DNA from: Symsagittifera roscoffensis
Taxonomy: Eukaryota > Xenacoelomorpha > Acoela > Convolutidae
Length of the DNA stretch: 64,000 nt
NCBI RefSeq assembly: GCF_963678635.1
Contig: NC_087062.1
Span: 33,269,651 to 33,333,650 of the forward strand
Direction: 5' to 3'
Shown here: piece after piece, positions 11,249 through 23,700 of the stretch
How the letters are laid out: every line of letters starts with the position of its first letter
Numbering within the stretch: the stretch's first letter is position 1
The notes under the pieces: generated by a model
Seen by the model: only the letters and a program-made list of their open reading frames with translations
What the model was told of the DNA's origin: nothing
Databases searched by the model: none
Position numbers and translations under genes: made by a program

Positions 11249-13799
11249 TTAATGTTGTATTTTCCAAAAGTGACATAATATTTTATAGTCCAGAAACATT
11301 GTTACTGGTAATATATTGTGTTCTAGCTTCAAGTCTGAAGATGAGTCGTATTTTGCACAATCGCAGCAAGTTTTTACTGCCCAGCTTAACTGTTTTTCCA
11401 GAGATATCATTAGGTTAGCGGATATTCCACTTAAAAGAATTGCTGGGTAATGCAAATGACTAATTACCAGTGCATGCATTATCAAAAGTCTTGTTTTCAC
11501 TGGCAATGGCTTTTTGATTGATTGAAGTGTTATTATTCCGCATGCCATTTTCCTGAGAATATTTTTGATTTCAGCATGGAATGTGAGAAACTGATCTAAA
11601 ACTACTCCTAGGTATTTAAAATTGGTTTTTTCCTCAATTATTTCATCATCTAGAGTTATAGTATACTTTTCATCGTTTTTCCTTGAATGTTTTTTGCTAA
11701 AAACGATGAGTTTTGTTTTTTTTTGCATTCAATTGAAGTGAGTGTTCTAAAAAATAATTTGACAACAGACTGCAATTGGCTTCGAGTGCTTTAATAGCTT
11801 TTTGTGGATCGTTATTTTCACAGAATAGTAATGTATCATCCGCATATTGAACTATTTTACATGTTTTGTCAATATGTTTGCTGAGATCGTTAATGTAGAG
11901 ATTGAATATTAGAGAGCCAAGGACAGTGCCCTGTGGGACACCCTGCTCAAGTGAAATCCAATCGGATTCGGTGTTGTTAACAATTGATTTTTGGCTTCGG
12001 TTGGTGATAAAGGAATTGATCATTTCTATAGCTTCTTCGGAAAAGTTTAACCCTTTTAGTTTCTGTTTAAGATAAGTATGATCAATAGAATCAAATGAGA
12101 TCTTTAGAGAGATGCAGTAAGGAACATGCTACAGTTTTGTTGTTGTCTTTTGCTTTTTTGAATGCTTCACTGCAATAAAGAATAGCGTAGATTATTGAAT
12201 ATGATGTTTTGAACCCAAATTGGGTATTACTTAGTAATTTTTGGGATATCAGATATTCGTTGATTTGTTTATATAACAATTTTTTGAAAACTTTTGTGAG
12301 AGTGCCAGTTATAAAGATAGGTCTATATTTTTCTGGTAGTTGTGGATCTTCTTTTTTGTATATTGGTGTCACAATTGTTTTGAGCTTGCAAGGATATGTC
12401 TTGTTTTTCAAAAACTCATTGTATAGAAATGTCAGATGTGTGTATATTTCATCGCAGCCATCCTTCAATGCCCAAGCTGGAATTTTGAATGCACCTGGTG
12501 CTTTTTGACAATTTAAATTATGTATTTCTTTTTTACATTCAGCTGATGTGATGAATCGGAATGAAAATTTATTATTATTTCGAATTTTGCATGTAGAAGT
12601 CGGTGGACTTTGCCTGATTTTTGAATTTTTCTCATAAAAGCGTCCAAGAGTTGAGAATTTGTAATTTAGCAGGTTCGCCATCTGTAAATTATTGATTATG
12701 AGATCACCGAAGGAGTTTCTAAGTAATGGAATGAGGTTGGAAGATTTTTTTAAGTTTCTTGTATCGTTTATTATACTCTATTTTTCGCGTTCGCTTTTTT
12801 TTGAGTTGAAAAGTTGGGATATAAATTTATCATCTTCGTAGTTTACCTTTGGTTTGTCGTTGCGAATGAAAATAGTTTCTGTGGGGCACATTCTTTAATG
12901 GTGTCAGCAATGTTAGATGTGAAGATGTCAAGCATTATTTCGGGATTATTATTGCTATAGAAACTTCTCCAATTTATAGCTGATAGTTTTTGTTTGAATT
13001 TGTAATTGGAGTAATTGGATTTGTCATATATTTTACGTTTGATTGGTTTTACATTGTTGTTCAGCTTAAATTCTGTAATGAATGCTGTTGCTTAGCGGTC
13101 GGTCTTAATTGGTGGTGTGAATACTATTGAATTATTTGTTAGATCATTTATGCCTAGGTCGGTGATAATATAGTCAATTAGTGCTTTTGAATGAGATCGT
13201 GGTAATTTGTTTTTGACGTCCAGATTATATGTTATTAGGATTGTATCTAAAGACTGTTTGTCGTCTTTGTTGAGATAGTTGAGATTGTAATCTCCTAGTA
13301 AAATTAGGTTTGAATTAAATGACTGTGCATGGTCAATTGATTTGGCTAGATCTTCTAAGAAGTCTGTTTTGTTGTTTCTATTAGGATTGTAGGCTAGGTT
13401 TAAAAAAATGGTTCTGTCATTTTTGTTGGGTCCGGCTTTAAATTTGATCCAGATGCTATCATACTTTTTGTGCATGTTGTTTAAGTCATGTCTTACTTTT
13501 GGGTTTAACTTTTTAGGAACCAGTAACATGACCCCTCCACCCTTCAATTTTTTACTTGATTCATAAGTTTTATCACATCGGAACAATTTATGTTTGTTAT
13601 TGTCTATGGCCCATAGCTTATTGTCATTTGTATCATTGAACCATGTCTCGGAAAATCCGAAAATTGTATTATCATTAAAAGTTTTGATAAGTTGTTTGAG
13701 ATCTGAACACTTTCTAGCTAAACTTCTACAATTAAGATGCAGTACTTTTAAGTTGTTTTGGTAGTTTTCCAGTTTTTTCTTTATTTGACTGAATTCCAT
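11249..13799 (-). pseudogene. CR1-like ORF2: endonuclease plus reverse transcriptase, broken
   Basis: The first frame (13799-13092) is an APE-type endonuclease with LHLNCRSLA, FGFSETWF, LILLGDYNLNYL and ALIDYIIT in order. It stops at the position where the final SDH-type motif is expected. The RT follows in other frames: 12681-12091 has the palm entry (QKAPGAFKIPAW, TPIYKKEDP, YRPIFITG) and 12023-11697 has GVPQGTVLGSLIFN and IVQYADDTLLF. The segment 11728-11249 has FKYLGVVLD and SHLHYP. At least three frameshifts are needed, near 13090, 12105 and 11725. Motif A is damaged (LHLSK, then a shift before FDSIDH). The frame is cut at 11249 by the inserted composite. Confidence 0.8.
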
Positions 13800-13818
13800 G
13801 AAGGGTCCTGGATTTGGG

Positions 13819-13864
13819 TGGATATCCCCTGATGTTAGGAGAGTTTTATGAAGGGACCTTTCTT
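13819..13864. repeat. 46-bp exact direct repeat, copy next to ORF2
   Basis: It lies 20 bases upstream of the ORF2 start codon on the minus strand. It is identical over 46 bases to 15856-15901, which lies at the 5' end of the whole CR1-like element. The two copies bracket the ORF1 module (2.04 kb offset). Confidence 0.9.
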
Positions 13865-14159
13865 TTTTTATAAGTCTTGCTTGTGTTTTTTATATAATAA
13901 TTGTAATAGTAATAGCTTATATTACTAAGTATAGTGCAATAATGTTTGTTCGAGTATATTGTGGCAATCCATGGAAAAAGATACTTTCCTTTTTTTTCAT
14001 TCAGTACCTCATAAGCTACAAATTGATCGCTTTCGCAGAAGCTGATGACAGATATGCTAGTTAGGGCAAAAAGTAACAGCAAATCGCTATGTAGAACAAT
14101 TATAGTTCAAATTACAAATAACAGTCGTTTATCAAAAAGATAGTCCTAACTAGCATTAC

Positions 14160-15185
14160 CTAATAACGAAAACCTTTCGAGTACATATATGACTGCTGGT
14201 TACGATTCAGATTATGGTTATAATTACTATCAGAGCTCCATGAGTTGTTGTTGAAATTATTTTGACCAGTTTGTCGGCCATGACCATTTTGTCGGCCATA
14301 TGGGTGCATGCGATCGTTACTATAGAGTCTATTGGTAGACCTATAAACATTTTTATGTTGATAATTGGAGAGCAATTTTTGGTTGGAATTTGCTTTTCCA
14401 GTATAATCAGGGGCTGGTTTTACCCTCGGGAGTTTAATTGAGTGTTTGAACAGGTATGAGCCGAGGCAATTGCGCAAGAATGGTATACCTAATTCATCGT
14501 TCAGGTGTATAGTGTCAAAATATAAACTCTGATAGCTGTCCAAGCTTTTGGTGTTTGAGTTTAGATTTAGCACCTCAAATCCCGTCGTCGAACCATACAT
14601 TTCATTCATAAAACGATTATAATGATCAATTTTGTCATTAGCATCATCATTGTTAAGTATTTGTGGTATTTCGCAAATAACAATCGAATCTCGTGAAAAT
14701 TTTGCAGTTATTTAAGCGATAAGTTCTTCATATTTGGCGCTAAGTTCATCAATCATTGAGTAAATTTTTTTTAAGATGGAGTTTGTCCCATCTTGGATTA
14801 TCACACACTTAAGTTTTTTTTCACTATATTGGCCAAGGACTTTTATTTTCTCCTCAGTGGAGCTACCCCTGTATGCATGAACAATTGTATCATTGGGGAA
14901 AGTTTCAGTTTTTACCCTAGCAATTATACTTGAACCCAAAATCAAGTTTACACACTCCTCTGGTACAGGAAAAGGCGAAAAGTTTCTCACAATTTTTGAT
15001 ACTTCTTTTGCTTTCGTCGGTGTTGACTGTAGTTTGCCATCCTTGTCTGCTCCCGATGTTTTCTCAAAAAATTCCATTTTTTTACGATAATCTTCCTTTT
15101 GGTCGTACAAATCGGAGTAAATCTTGTATAATGCTGATTTTTGAAGTCCATTAAATTCTACTTGGCTAAATTTTTTGCTTGACAT
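14160..15185 (-). pseudogene. CR1-like ORF1 with SGNH-hydrolase domain, one premature stop
   Basis: One continuous frame is interrupted only by TAA at 14712-14714. Residues 1-70 are hydrophilic. The SGNH domain follows: block I is LILGSSIIAR (residues 81-90), where GDS has become GSS but the serine is kept. Block III is VIIQDGTNSIL (about 129-138). After the stop, block V is YFDTIHLNDELG, with the Asp and His of the triad. The C-terminal 70 residues are Asn/Gln/Gly-rich with a GRQNGHGRQTGQ repeat and may bind nucleic acid. ORF1 proteins with an esterase domain are known in the CR1 group; their role in retrotransposition is unsettled. This copy could be revived or read through only in theory; with ORF2 broken it is most likely inert. 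Confidence 0.72.
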
Positions 15186-15289
15186 GGTTAAAATGGATGC
15201 AACTGACTGGTAACTGGAAGGACAGTATTTGATATTGAATTCAGATCCTATACTTCTGCTAAAAAATTTAATTACAGTGCTGAGTAACT

Positions 15290-15600
15290 ATCTTTTTCTG
15301 CAAATAATTTCCTTTTTTCTGCTGTATAACTTTCTTCTGCAAATATAAGTCTTTTTCCTTTCCCAAATTTATTTTGTTCGCTCGTCTGATTCGATCAATC
15401 AATGACTACCTGTTTTTCTGCTGATAAACATGTTCTGCTAGAAATAAATTTTTTCTGCAAAAAAAAATTTCTTTTTCTGTCGAATAATTTTTCTGCAAAA
15501 CAAATTTCTTTTTCTGTTGACTAGCTATAATTTTCTTTTTCTTCATAATTGTTTTTCTGTAACTGCCTTTTTCTTTTGCCAAAATTCTGTTTTTTAATAC
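15290..15600 (-). repeat. CR1-like 5' region with iterated GCAGAAAA motif
   Basis: About ten copies of GCAGAAAA or close variants (plus strand TTTTCTGC) occur in 310 bases, at irregular 15-45 base spacing, separated by A/T runs. It lies between the 5' end of the CR1-like element and ORF1 and may be a regulatory or promoter region. No coding sequence is seen. Confidence 0.55.
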
Positions 15601-15855
15601 AAATTTTCGAATAAAGCATCTATGAAATTTTCGAAATTTTAGGGTTTGATAATATAATGCACGGGTGTTTTGTTTTTATTCGAATAAATGTTCTAGTTCA
15701 GACTAATCTCTATCTAAACGACTGTATTTTTGTTTTTAGAGAGTTTTCATTTAGTGTTTGAAGGTCAGAAAGGACAAAGGCGAAAATAATGAAAGAAGAG
15801 CAAAAAAAAAACGACTGACTTCTAGCTGGTAAATTTTGGTCTGATGAAATTTGGT

Positions 15856-15901
15856 TGGATATCCCCTGATGTTAGGAGAGTTTTATGAAGGGACCTTTCT
15901 T
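15856..15901. repeat. 46-bp exact direct repeat, copy at the element 5' end
   Basis: Identical to 13819-13864. It sits about 15 bases inside the inferred 5' boundary of the CR1-like element, so the element appears to begin with the same sequence that precedes ORF2. Confidence 0.9.
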
Positions 15902-15917
15902 GATTTTTTTTGGTTGT

Positions 15918-18280
15918 TTCTTGAAACTTTTGTTTTCAAATGCGGAATGAAAAGTTTTGATGCTCATCAGCTTTCTCTCGAAGAACTATAAAGTTCGCAT
16001 AATATTTGGTTGCGTTACTGTTTTTCATTACTCAATATAGTTTATGAGTTCGAATTACAGCTTAATTGCGGAAACGTTTTTTCAATTAATTTAAAAAATT
16101 TCAAATTTTTTTTTCAAATTGCTGATTAAAGTCATCAGATTAAAAAACAACTAGCTTAGAACGCATCGGTGCTTCAACCAGGTGCGTTATTGTTGTAATT
16201 TCATTTCTCGTTCTACAGTAATGATTTCTTTTCTAATTTTGTTGCAAATTTACTCTAAAAAGTCTCTAGCTAACTTGACGCCGCCGTCCTTCCTCAAATG
16301 GCTACTGGATCACATTGCCTTTTTTGTAGAAACAGCTTGCGAGGATGAAGTGTATGGTGCTTCACATTCCAAGGCTGAGGCCTAACTCGCAGCAGTGATC
16401 CCTATGACGATTTCAGCTGTCATCGTTGCACGTCCCAATTTCACTCAGCTAACGACATACTAGAAAGAAATCCCCCAACCCTAGCTAATATCACGCTCCC
16501 CCAACTCCACCCTCACCCTTCCACTGCTCCACACTCACAAAATTCAAAGGGAACCTCGACTATAGAACCTGTAAATTTCAAGACCCATGGTCAAACCCGT
16601 CCAGAACTCATAGAAACCACAAGGAAAATATACTACGAAGTGGTTAACTGAAAACCAGTCTTTATGATCTTATCACAAAAAAAAATTGGTAATAAATTTT
16701 TTGAAACCCTCAGTAGAAATCTGAACAGCCTTATAGAAAACAACAAAAATGCCTTTGAATGGCAAGCTTCAATGATCTTTCCACAGTTACTACTGTGCAA
16801 AACAAAATATGAAAACTATGGATCTTTATCTAGAACAGAAGCAAGGCGACTCAAGCAATTGCAAAAAATAGACCTCGATGACCTATGCAACTGAGTCAAG
16901 GCACTGCAAAAGCACTTGACAAAAGGATATAGACACAAAAATGAAACTGAAGCACAAAAGTTCAAGAAATTAAAAAGAATACTCCAAAAAGTCAAAGGCA
17001 ATAGCAAAACTAACGATCGCATTCAACGGCGTTCTTGCGCTCGACGAGATCGTCAAAGGTAAAGCAGAATAAAAGAATCTTTTTGAGAAGCACCCACCAT
17101 CTGAATCGATTGATAGTAATCACTTTACACCAGCCTCAAATGAAACAATTCTTTCCCATTCATCAATACTTGATCAGATAAACGGTCAACAGATCGAAAC
17201 AGCAGCCAGGAGAAGTGCGGATCTCTTGGACTATCTGGTCTTGATGCAAATGATTGAAGACGTATCTTAACACACTTCCGAAAACAATCAGTTGAGATTG
17301 CAAAAACTATAGCTAAAATTGCTAAAAAAACTGAGTACCGAAAACTAAATCAAGAGCTAACGGAACCATATAACACATGTAGATTAATACCCATAGATAA
17401 GAACCCAGGAGTAAGAATTTATAGGCATTGGAGAAGGTTTGCGTAAGATAATCCGACGAACAATAACCAAAGGCAAGAAATTGAGTTCATGTCGCTCGGT
17501 TCGAAGTACCAACTCTGTCTAGGACAAAAATTTGGTTTTGAATATGCGATACACCATGCTGTTTTACTGATAGATGCCAAAAACGCTTTCAAATCGATAA
17601 ATCGAAAGCTGATCTTGAAAAACATGGAAAAAACCTGCCTATCTACTTCAACAGCAATTAAGAACTCGTACTACCATCCATTTAATCTTTTCGCAAACAA
17701 AAAAATCTCTATTCTCAAGAAGGAAGAAGTAACAACCACGGTATCCGCTAGCAATGGCCATGTACGTTCTAGCCATTATACCCTTCATAAAAATTTTATC
17801 AGTAGACAACGTGACGCAGAAATTTTAGGCAGACGCCGGAAACGCAGTCGTTAAATTAAGCACTCTACGAACCATCCTCGGTAAAATTGTATGACAAGAT
17901 TAAAAAAAACTTGACTATGATATAAAAAGCAACTAAATGCCAAGATAAAAAATTCGGTAAAGCTGAGAAAATTTTTGAAAACACGAGAATCACAATAAAA
18001 ACAGAGGTACGAGTGCTTGGTTTGTGTACGAATTGACCTGCAAACGGATTCTGGGGTTCACAGTTTATCCGTTCTTTCCCTGATGTTCAAACCCCATGCC
18101 AAAACTGCATAAAGACAAATACAAATGTCACGAAAAGCTGAAGAACTCCAAAAATCTGCAAAAATTTTTTAACGCAGAGCAGAGTAGCTTCTTCCCACTG
18201 ATCTGGGAATGCACCGGTGGCGCTGCTCCAACAACTACAAGGACGATGCAGAAAAATGGCTACAAGGACGATGCAGCAAA
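15918..18280 (+). mobile_element. D1: dead copy of a metazoan RT-element family
   Basis: It shares long stretches with D2 and D3 below. Recognisable pieces are IGNKFFETLSRNLNS, ARRLKQLQ (about 16690-16890), LLIDAKNAFKSINRKL (about 17561-17610) and the sequence after a broken QGDP motif. Motif C reads stop-ADAG where YADD is expected. There is a large internal deletion near 18020-18030, which joins the RT C-terminal flank to the ANGLW segment near 18040. The right end runs into a fragment of the gene-intron block at about 18281. Confidence 0.7.
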
Positions 18281-18385
18281 AATTCCGTCAAAATGGCTAG
18301 TTAAAAAGTCGAAACTTGTCTGAAGAAAAAAAACTCACTTCGAGCACAAATATTCCGTAACTTTCGTTACGAAAGTCGTAACAAT
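18281..18385 (+). repeat. Fragment of the gene-intron block
   Basis: About 100 bases match 6068-6180 (and 24185-24300) with small changes. This marks a deletion junction between D1 and the next gene copy. Confidence 0.6.
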
Positions 18386-18761
18386 AAAATGAAACCTGTA
18401 GATATAATAATGACTAATGATGGCTGTAGGCCCTCACAATTATTTCCATCTCTTATATTTAAAATGAGAAATATATTTTTACTCAAAAGAACATTTTAAA
18501 TCAAAAGAGTAATGGATGCAAGTAAACAGAAAAAAAACTGACTTTATTTAAAAAATCTCAACTTTCGAATTTCAAATTAAAAAAACAGATGTCCTTTAAG
18601 CTGTTTGAGTTTCTCGATCGATTTATGATTGGCATTTTTTTTAAAACATTAACTCAGCTTGAGAAAACTGGATCAACAGGTGAAATTTTTATTCCTCTGG
18701 AAATCTAAAATTAAATTCCTCTTTTGAAACAAGAAATCGCTTACGCGTTTTTGCGCCATTT
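18386..18761. other. Spacer, no genes seen
   Basis: AT-rich. The end (18650-18760) resembles 2030-2120 (TTAACTCA...CTGGATCAA...GAAATCT), so it is a further diverged piece of the gene block. Confidence 0.4.
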
Positions 18762-20702
18762 CCAAGCTCGTATTTGGAGAATGCTATTTACGTCACTTTC
18801 AGCAGATAAATTACAATTGAACTCAAAAAAAGCATTTATACCTAAGTGCATTCATAAATGCATCAATATGTATGAATGCACATATGTTATCATAGAGACT
18901 TTTATGAACATTTTAAGATTTTATTCTGAAAAAAATTCACCAAGACCTATTAGGAGTCTTCACTATATTCATTACTCTTAATTAAGATTTTCAAAAGCCA
19001 TTCAATACAAAACTCTGAAACTCCAAAAAAAATCTCATAAATCAAGAAACCAATCTCCATGAAGTATAATCTGAAAGAAACGAAGCAGACAGCCTTTTAG
19101 CCAAAACAATTAGAGAAGAGAAAAAAAATCCATTAGAAGAAAACTGAATTGCAGACACAATACTTCATTGTTTGTAGAAAAGCTCACTCCTAGAAACTGT
19201 TAGTTAACTGGTTTGAGAATTAAACTAATTGAAAAATTAAGCCGAAAAAAATGAACCGAAAGCCAAAAGTTTTTTCAATTTATTTTTTTGTGAGCAAAAC
19301 ATCTAGGACGACTTAATTAAAAAATTGATTTGCTCAATTAGATTTGATAATTGTGCAGATGATCGATGCATGCGGCTTCGTCTGAAATTAATTTTCTGAA
19401 ATTATGATCTTCCAATCTTATTAGATAATATGAACAGTACATTTTTATTTTGTTGTTGATAAATAAAAACTCAATAGCATCATTATAAAGCATTAACATC
19501 TGAGCTAAAACGATTTCTTTATGCTGAAGTCGTTGCAGCAGAAGCGCCTTTACCTGATCCCTTGACCTTCACCAAACTAATATTCTTAAGTGTGAATAAA
19601 TTTTCCAAACTTTAATCCTATGCGTAGTAAAATTTCAAATTATCTGAGAAAACAGATAATCATCAATCACTCGTAACAATAAATCAGCCTAAACAGTAAA
19701 CTTACAGCCGTTATTAAATTAATTGTTAGTAAAAACAACTTACATCAAAATCTTCATCTGCCTCTGAAGATTGATCTGAATGATCTCCAAGTAAATTGCT
19801 TGCCTGAGCAAGAATTGCAGCAAAATCCAGCTGCCCAGTTTTTACGTTCGCGCTCGCCAGCGAGTTGTTCCCACCTGAAACTAAAGAACATCCAATTTTG
19901 GAAATAACGCATAAGATTCGGCCAAATATGCATATATAGAACAAAGAAACGAACAGATTCAAAAAAGGCGCAAATCTAGGATTATTTTTTCGATAATTGG
20001 GGGAATTTGAGTGTAGGATTTTCTCGAAGATTTTTTTCTTCAAAAAAATTGTTTTTTTTTAAAGAAAGTTCAACTAAAAGTTAAAAGAAAGAAGAAAAAA
20101 ATTATTATGATTTCTGTTTGATAAAATTAACTCAAATTGAAAACCTGGATCAATAACTGAATTTTTTCGCTCCGCTGCGAAATCTGAAAACTGAGACTTT
20201 AATAGTTTTTATTTTCGCACCATTTTCATTTTCGTAATTTGGGAGCGTAATTAGCAGTCCTTTCGATACATGCTTTTGATCTAATTATGAAAAAAAAATC
20301 AAAATCGAACCGGAAAAGGCCAAATTTGATGTGAACAAACTTTACGGCTTTGTAAAGTTTGTTCACATGTAAATATTAGTCTCAACCTAGTAAAAGTGTC
20401 TTCACTGCGTTTATTGACTCTTGAAAATCCTATTTTGAAAGAAAACGTCAAGATCAATTTTTCGCACCTTTTGGTATTGAATACCGTGATTTTCCTTCTT
20501 TTTAGCATTTGGCGAAAGAAATTAATAGGGTTTAAAAACAAATCAAAAGTCAAGAGCGAAAATATAATCAGTAGCACAGAATGTTCCGCCCATCTTCTTA
20601 AAAAAAATACGAAAACAACTACAAACTGGTGTGATTTTTGTGCGTGGTATGATGAAAAGATCTGACGAAAATTCTCTTACAGAAATGTCGATTTCCTTCA
20701 AC

Positions 20703-23700
20703 CTTATCATGTTCCTCAACATACCAAGAGAGCAAAAGAAATGAACCCTTTCGATTAGTTGATACCAGAAGCCAACAGATACAAGTGTAGTCTTTTCAAT
20801 CCGATCACCGGCTCGTCGACAATGCAAAAGAACTTAATCGAGGGAACCGTACACCGCATCTACAAAACTACATGAAGCTAGAAATGGTTTGATGAAAAGG
20901 GGTGTCAAGAGCAATGCGAATCTGTTAGAAAAATCAGCATCCGCCACATTTCTACCATGGTACGACGGTGCCTGGACAAGCTTTTGCCAGGGTAAAAGGA
21001 CGACAAAATTCGAGAAACGAAGATGCAAAAACTACTTTATCAAGTGACCTGGAAGCCAGCCATGCGCGCCAGTGAAATTTAACTAAATAACGCATTTTTT
21101 ACTAGAAGTAAAGAAGCTTAAACTTGAAAAACTAGAGCTGCAAGGCGAACTTTTACACTACAATATTTTGTATTTGCAGCGCAGAAATTCCCCTTTGCTC
21201 AAGACTCCCTTTCGAGCAAAATCAGCTAGAATCTTCCAAATGCATCAAAAGGAAAAACGCAATGAGCAAGAAACTAAAATAAATACATTCAACTCAGATA
21301 TCAGGTATTCTGTTTTCGTGTCAAATTGTAATCAGAAAAAAATCACAGCATAGAAAAAATTACAGCGGAGCTTCGCAGCACTTGCGATACATCACACACT
21401 AGTTTGTAAGCTAGTGGATACAAAAAAGGTGGGAGTCGAAAAAATTTTGAACACAGGCGAAGTGGACATCGCACCACTTTCGATACATAGAAATAGCATT
21501 GAAAGCTAGCAGACAAAAAAAGCCACTGAATCCAAAAAAAAAACAATTAAAACTTCAAAATTGTGTCCATAAAGATATTCTAACCGTCGAAAACACAATC
21601 ACAGGCGTTGAATGAAAATTCAAAAACATGTATAGAGCAACAACTGAGCCGACAAGTAATAGGTAAATTCCAGTAGATTCGCAAGCAAAAGTGTTATCAC
21701 AAAAAAAAACAAGAATTTCTCTTCTAAAACTTTTAGCATCCTTGCGATCCAAAATATATACATCGGCCGAAAAAAAATTAGTGAAACAAAAAACGGAAAT
21801 ACGAAGTCGAGGAAGTAAAATTACAAACTACAGGAGTAAATCGAAACACTGAAAACAATTACAAGAAAAACTGCGTAGAGCAAAAAAAATTATCTAAATT
21901 GTGTCAACTAAGCCGACAAAACATAAGCAGACAAATACTAGACCGACAATTTTATTTAAAACACCATTTACCGTTTGAAAAAACAGGTCTCGGTCAGATT
22001 TGAATCCAACACCTTTGCTGTCACAGTCGTTTTAGTTACCTCCTGACTAAGTGTGGCGGAGACGGTGTGGCGGAGACGTTAAAAACATGAATTCATTATG
22101 CGCCAAAGTACAATCAGGAGATGAGTCCTGTAAACGAACTTTGTTTACGGGAAAAAAGTCTAGTACACAGATGCAAAACTCTTGCTGATCGCAAGGGTAA
22201 AAAAATATTTTTGAAAGACAAAAAATAGGAAGTTAGCATCGGATGGAAACATACCAAGTGGTTACAAAGCCAAAAATGTCTGAGAAAAATCTTGTAACCC
22301 TTTTGAATTTCGGGAAAAAAAATTCCCCTCGGCTCAAAACTCCCACACACACAAAATTTTTTTTTCGCCCATCAAACGACAGAACTTAAGGCAACTAAGT
22401 CGATAAAGCATATGGAGATGCCTGTTATGCCAAAAAAAGGTAAGGGGAAAAAAACTTTAACACACTTTCAACCAGGCTTAAAAAAGCATATTTTAAAGCA
22501 AAAACTTGAAAATATCAGCAAAAACATCAATAAAATATGTCTATTGCAAATATTCCGACAGAGGGGACCAGGAGATGCCCCCTATACTTTATCACCACTT
22601 TTCGATACATCACAAAACAGCATGGCGAACTAGCAAACAAAAATTGAGCCAGAAATCAGTCGAAACACATCAAGAAACAAATAGCAGCCTTAACATGTGA
22701 AAAAATATATTTAAAATGCAATGACTCAGCCGGCAAAACTTGTCAGAATAAATCATAAATATAGCACGGCAAACTGGCAGTCAGAACATGAAACAAACTG
22801 CTTCAAGATAAAGTCGAAAAATACATTGAATAAAAAATCCTAAGAAATAGACTTCCAAAAATTTCCACCAATTTTCTATACTTTGTGTCGAATGGGGTCC
22901 TCTTAGAGAAAACATGAAAAAAAAAATTCTATAGTTTAACAATTTCAAATAAATGCCAAGCGGTAACTAAGTCGACAATACTCCTCAAGTAGACACCCAT
23001 AGGTCCATAAAATTTTTTTCATACATTACGGGCTATAAAATTTCTAAAACTCGAAGTTAACCAAAAACACACGTAAACAAATCTATTGTTTATGACGCAA
23101 AGCTAAGTAACTAAGTAGTTTTAACATGACCCGAATAAATCTGTTGAGCAAAAAATCCATCAAACTGGAATATTAAAAACAGTTATAGAACAAAAAAACT
23201 CGGATAAGACAAATATTTTAAATTCAGACATGCTCAAAATAAGTCTAAGTGACTAAACTCCGCAACAGAGTTACCATTAGCCGAGTTGATTCAGTGTATT
23301 GCTAGACAAATAACTAACCAGAAAAATTCTACGTTCCGATTTGATAACGCTAGCTAATCGCGGACAGAGTATGTTTTGATACAAGTACGTCGCATTAAAA
23401 GATATTGAATTTTAACAAAATTAGAAGTCATTTTAACAAAATTACAAGTCAATTTTCATTCCTTTGTCTATTTCACAGAAGTTTAAAAATTGATTGAAAA
23501 CATTTTCATACCATTGTCTGGGATGCAATTCATTAGCAGCGTTAGCGAGCAATAAGAATAAATGATCGAGCGGCAACTAAGGCGAAAAATTTAGATCAAC
23601 CCACGTTAGTCCGAACGAGATTCTAACGACCCATTTCACAAGCAAAAGCATTTCAAAACTTTTTCCTTGAAATTACGCATGATAAATTGACTAATTCAAT

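Larger units (their letters stand above)
8609..15917 (-). mobile_element. CR1-like LINE insertion (interrupted)
   Basis: The element runs on the minus strand with ORF1 (15185-14160), ORF2 (13799-11249, resuming 9080-8842) and a 3' UTR down to about 8609. Its limits come from comparison with paralogous sites at about 31113-31135 and 36015-36040, where the gene flank passes straight into D-family sequence (GGTCACAAATGGTTGTTTT). Here the same flank is split. About 5.1 kb remains after removing the internal insertion at 9086-11249, a usual size for a full-length CR1-group element. ORF2 is frameshifted, so this copy is dead. Confidence 0.68.
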
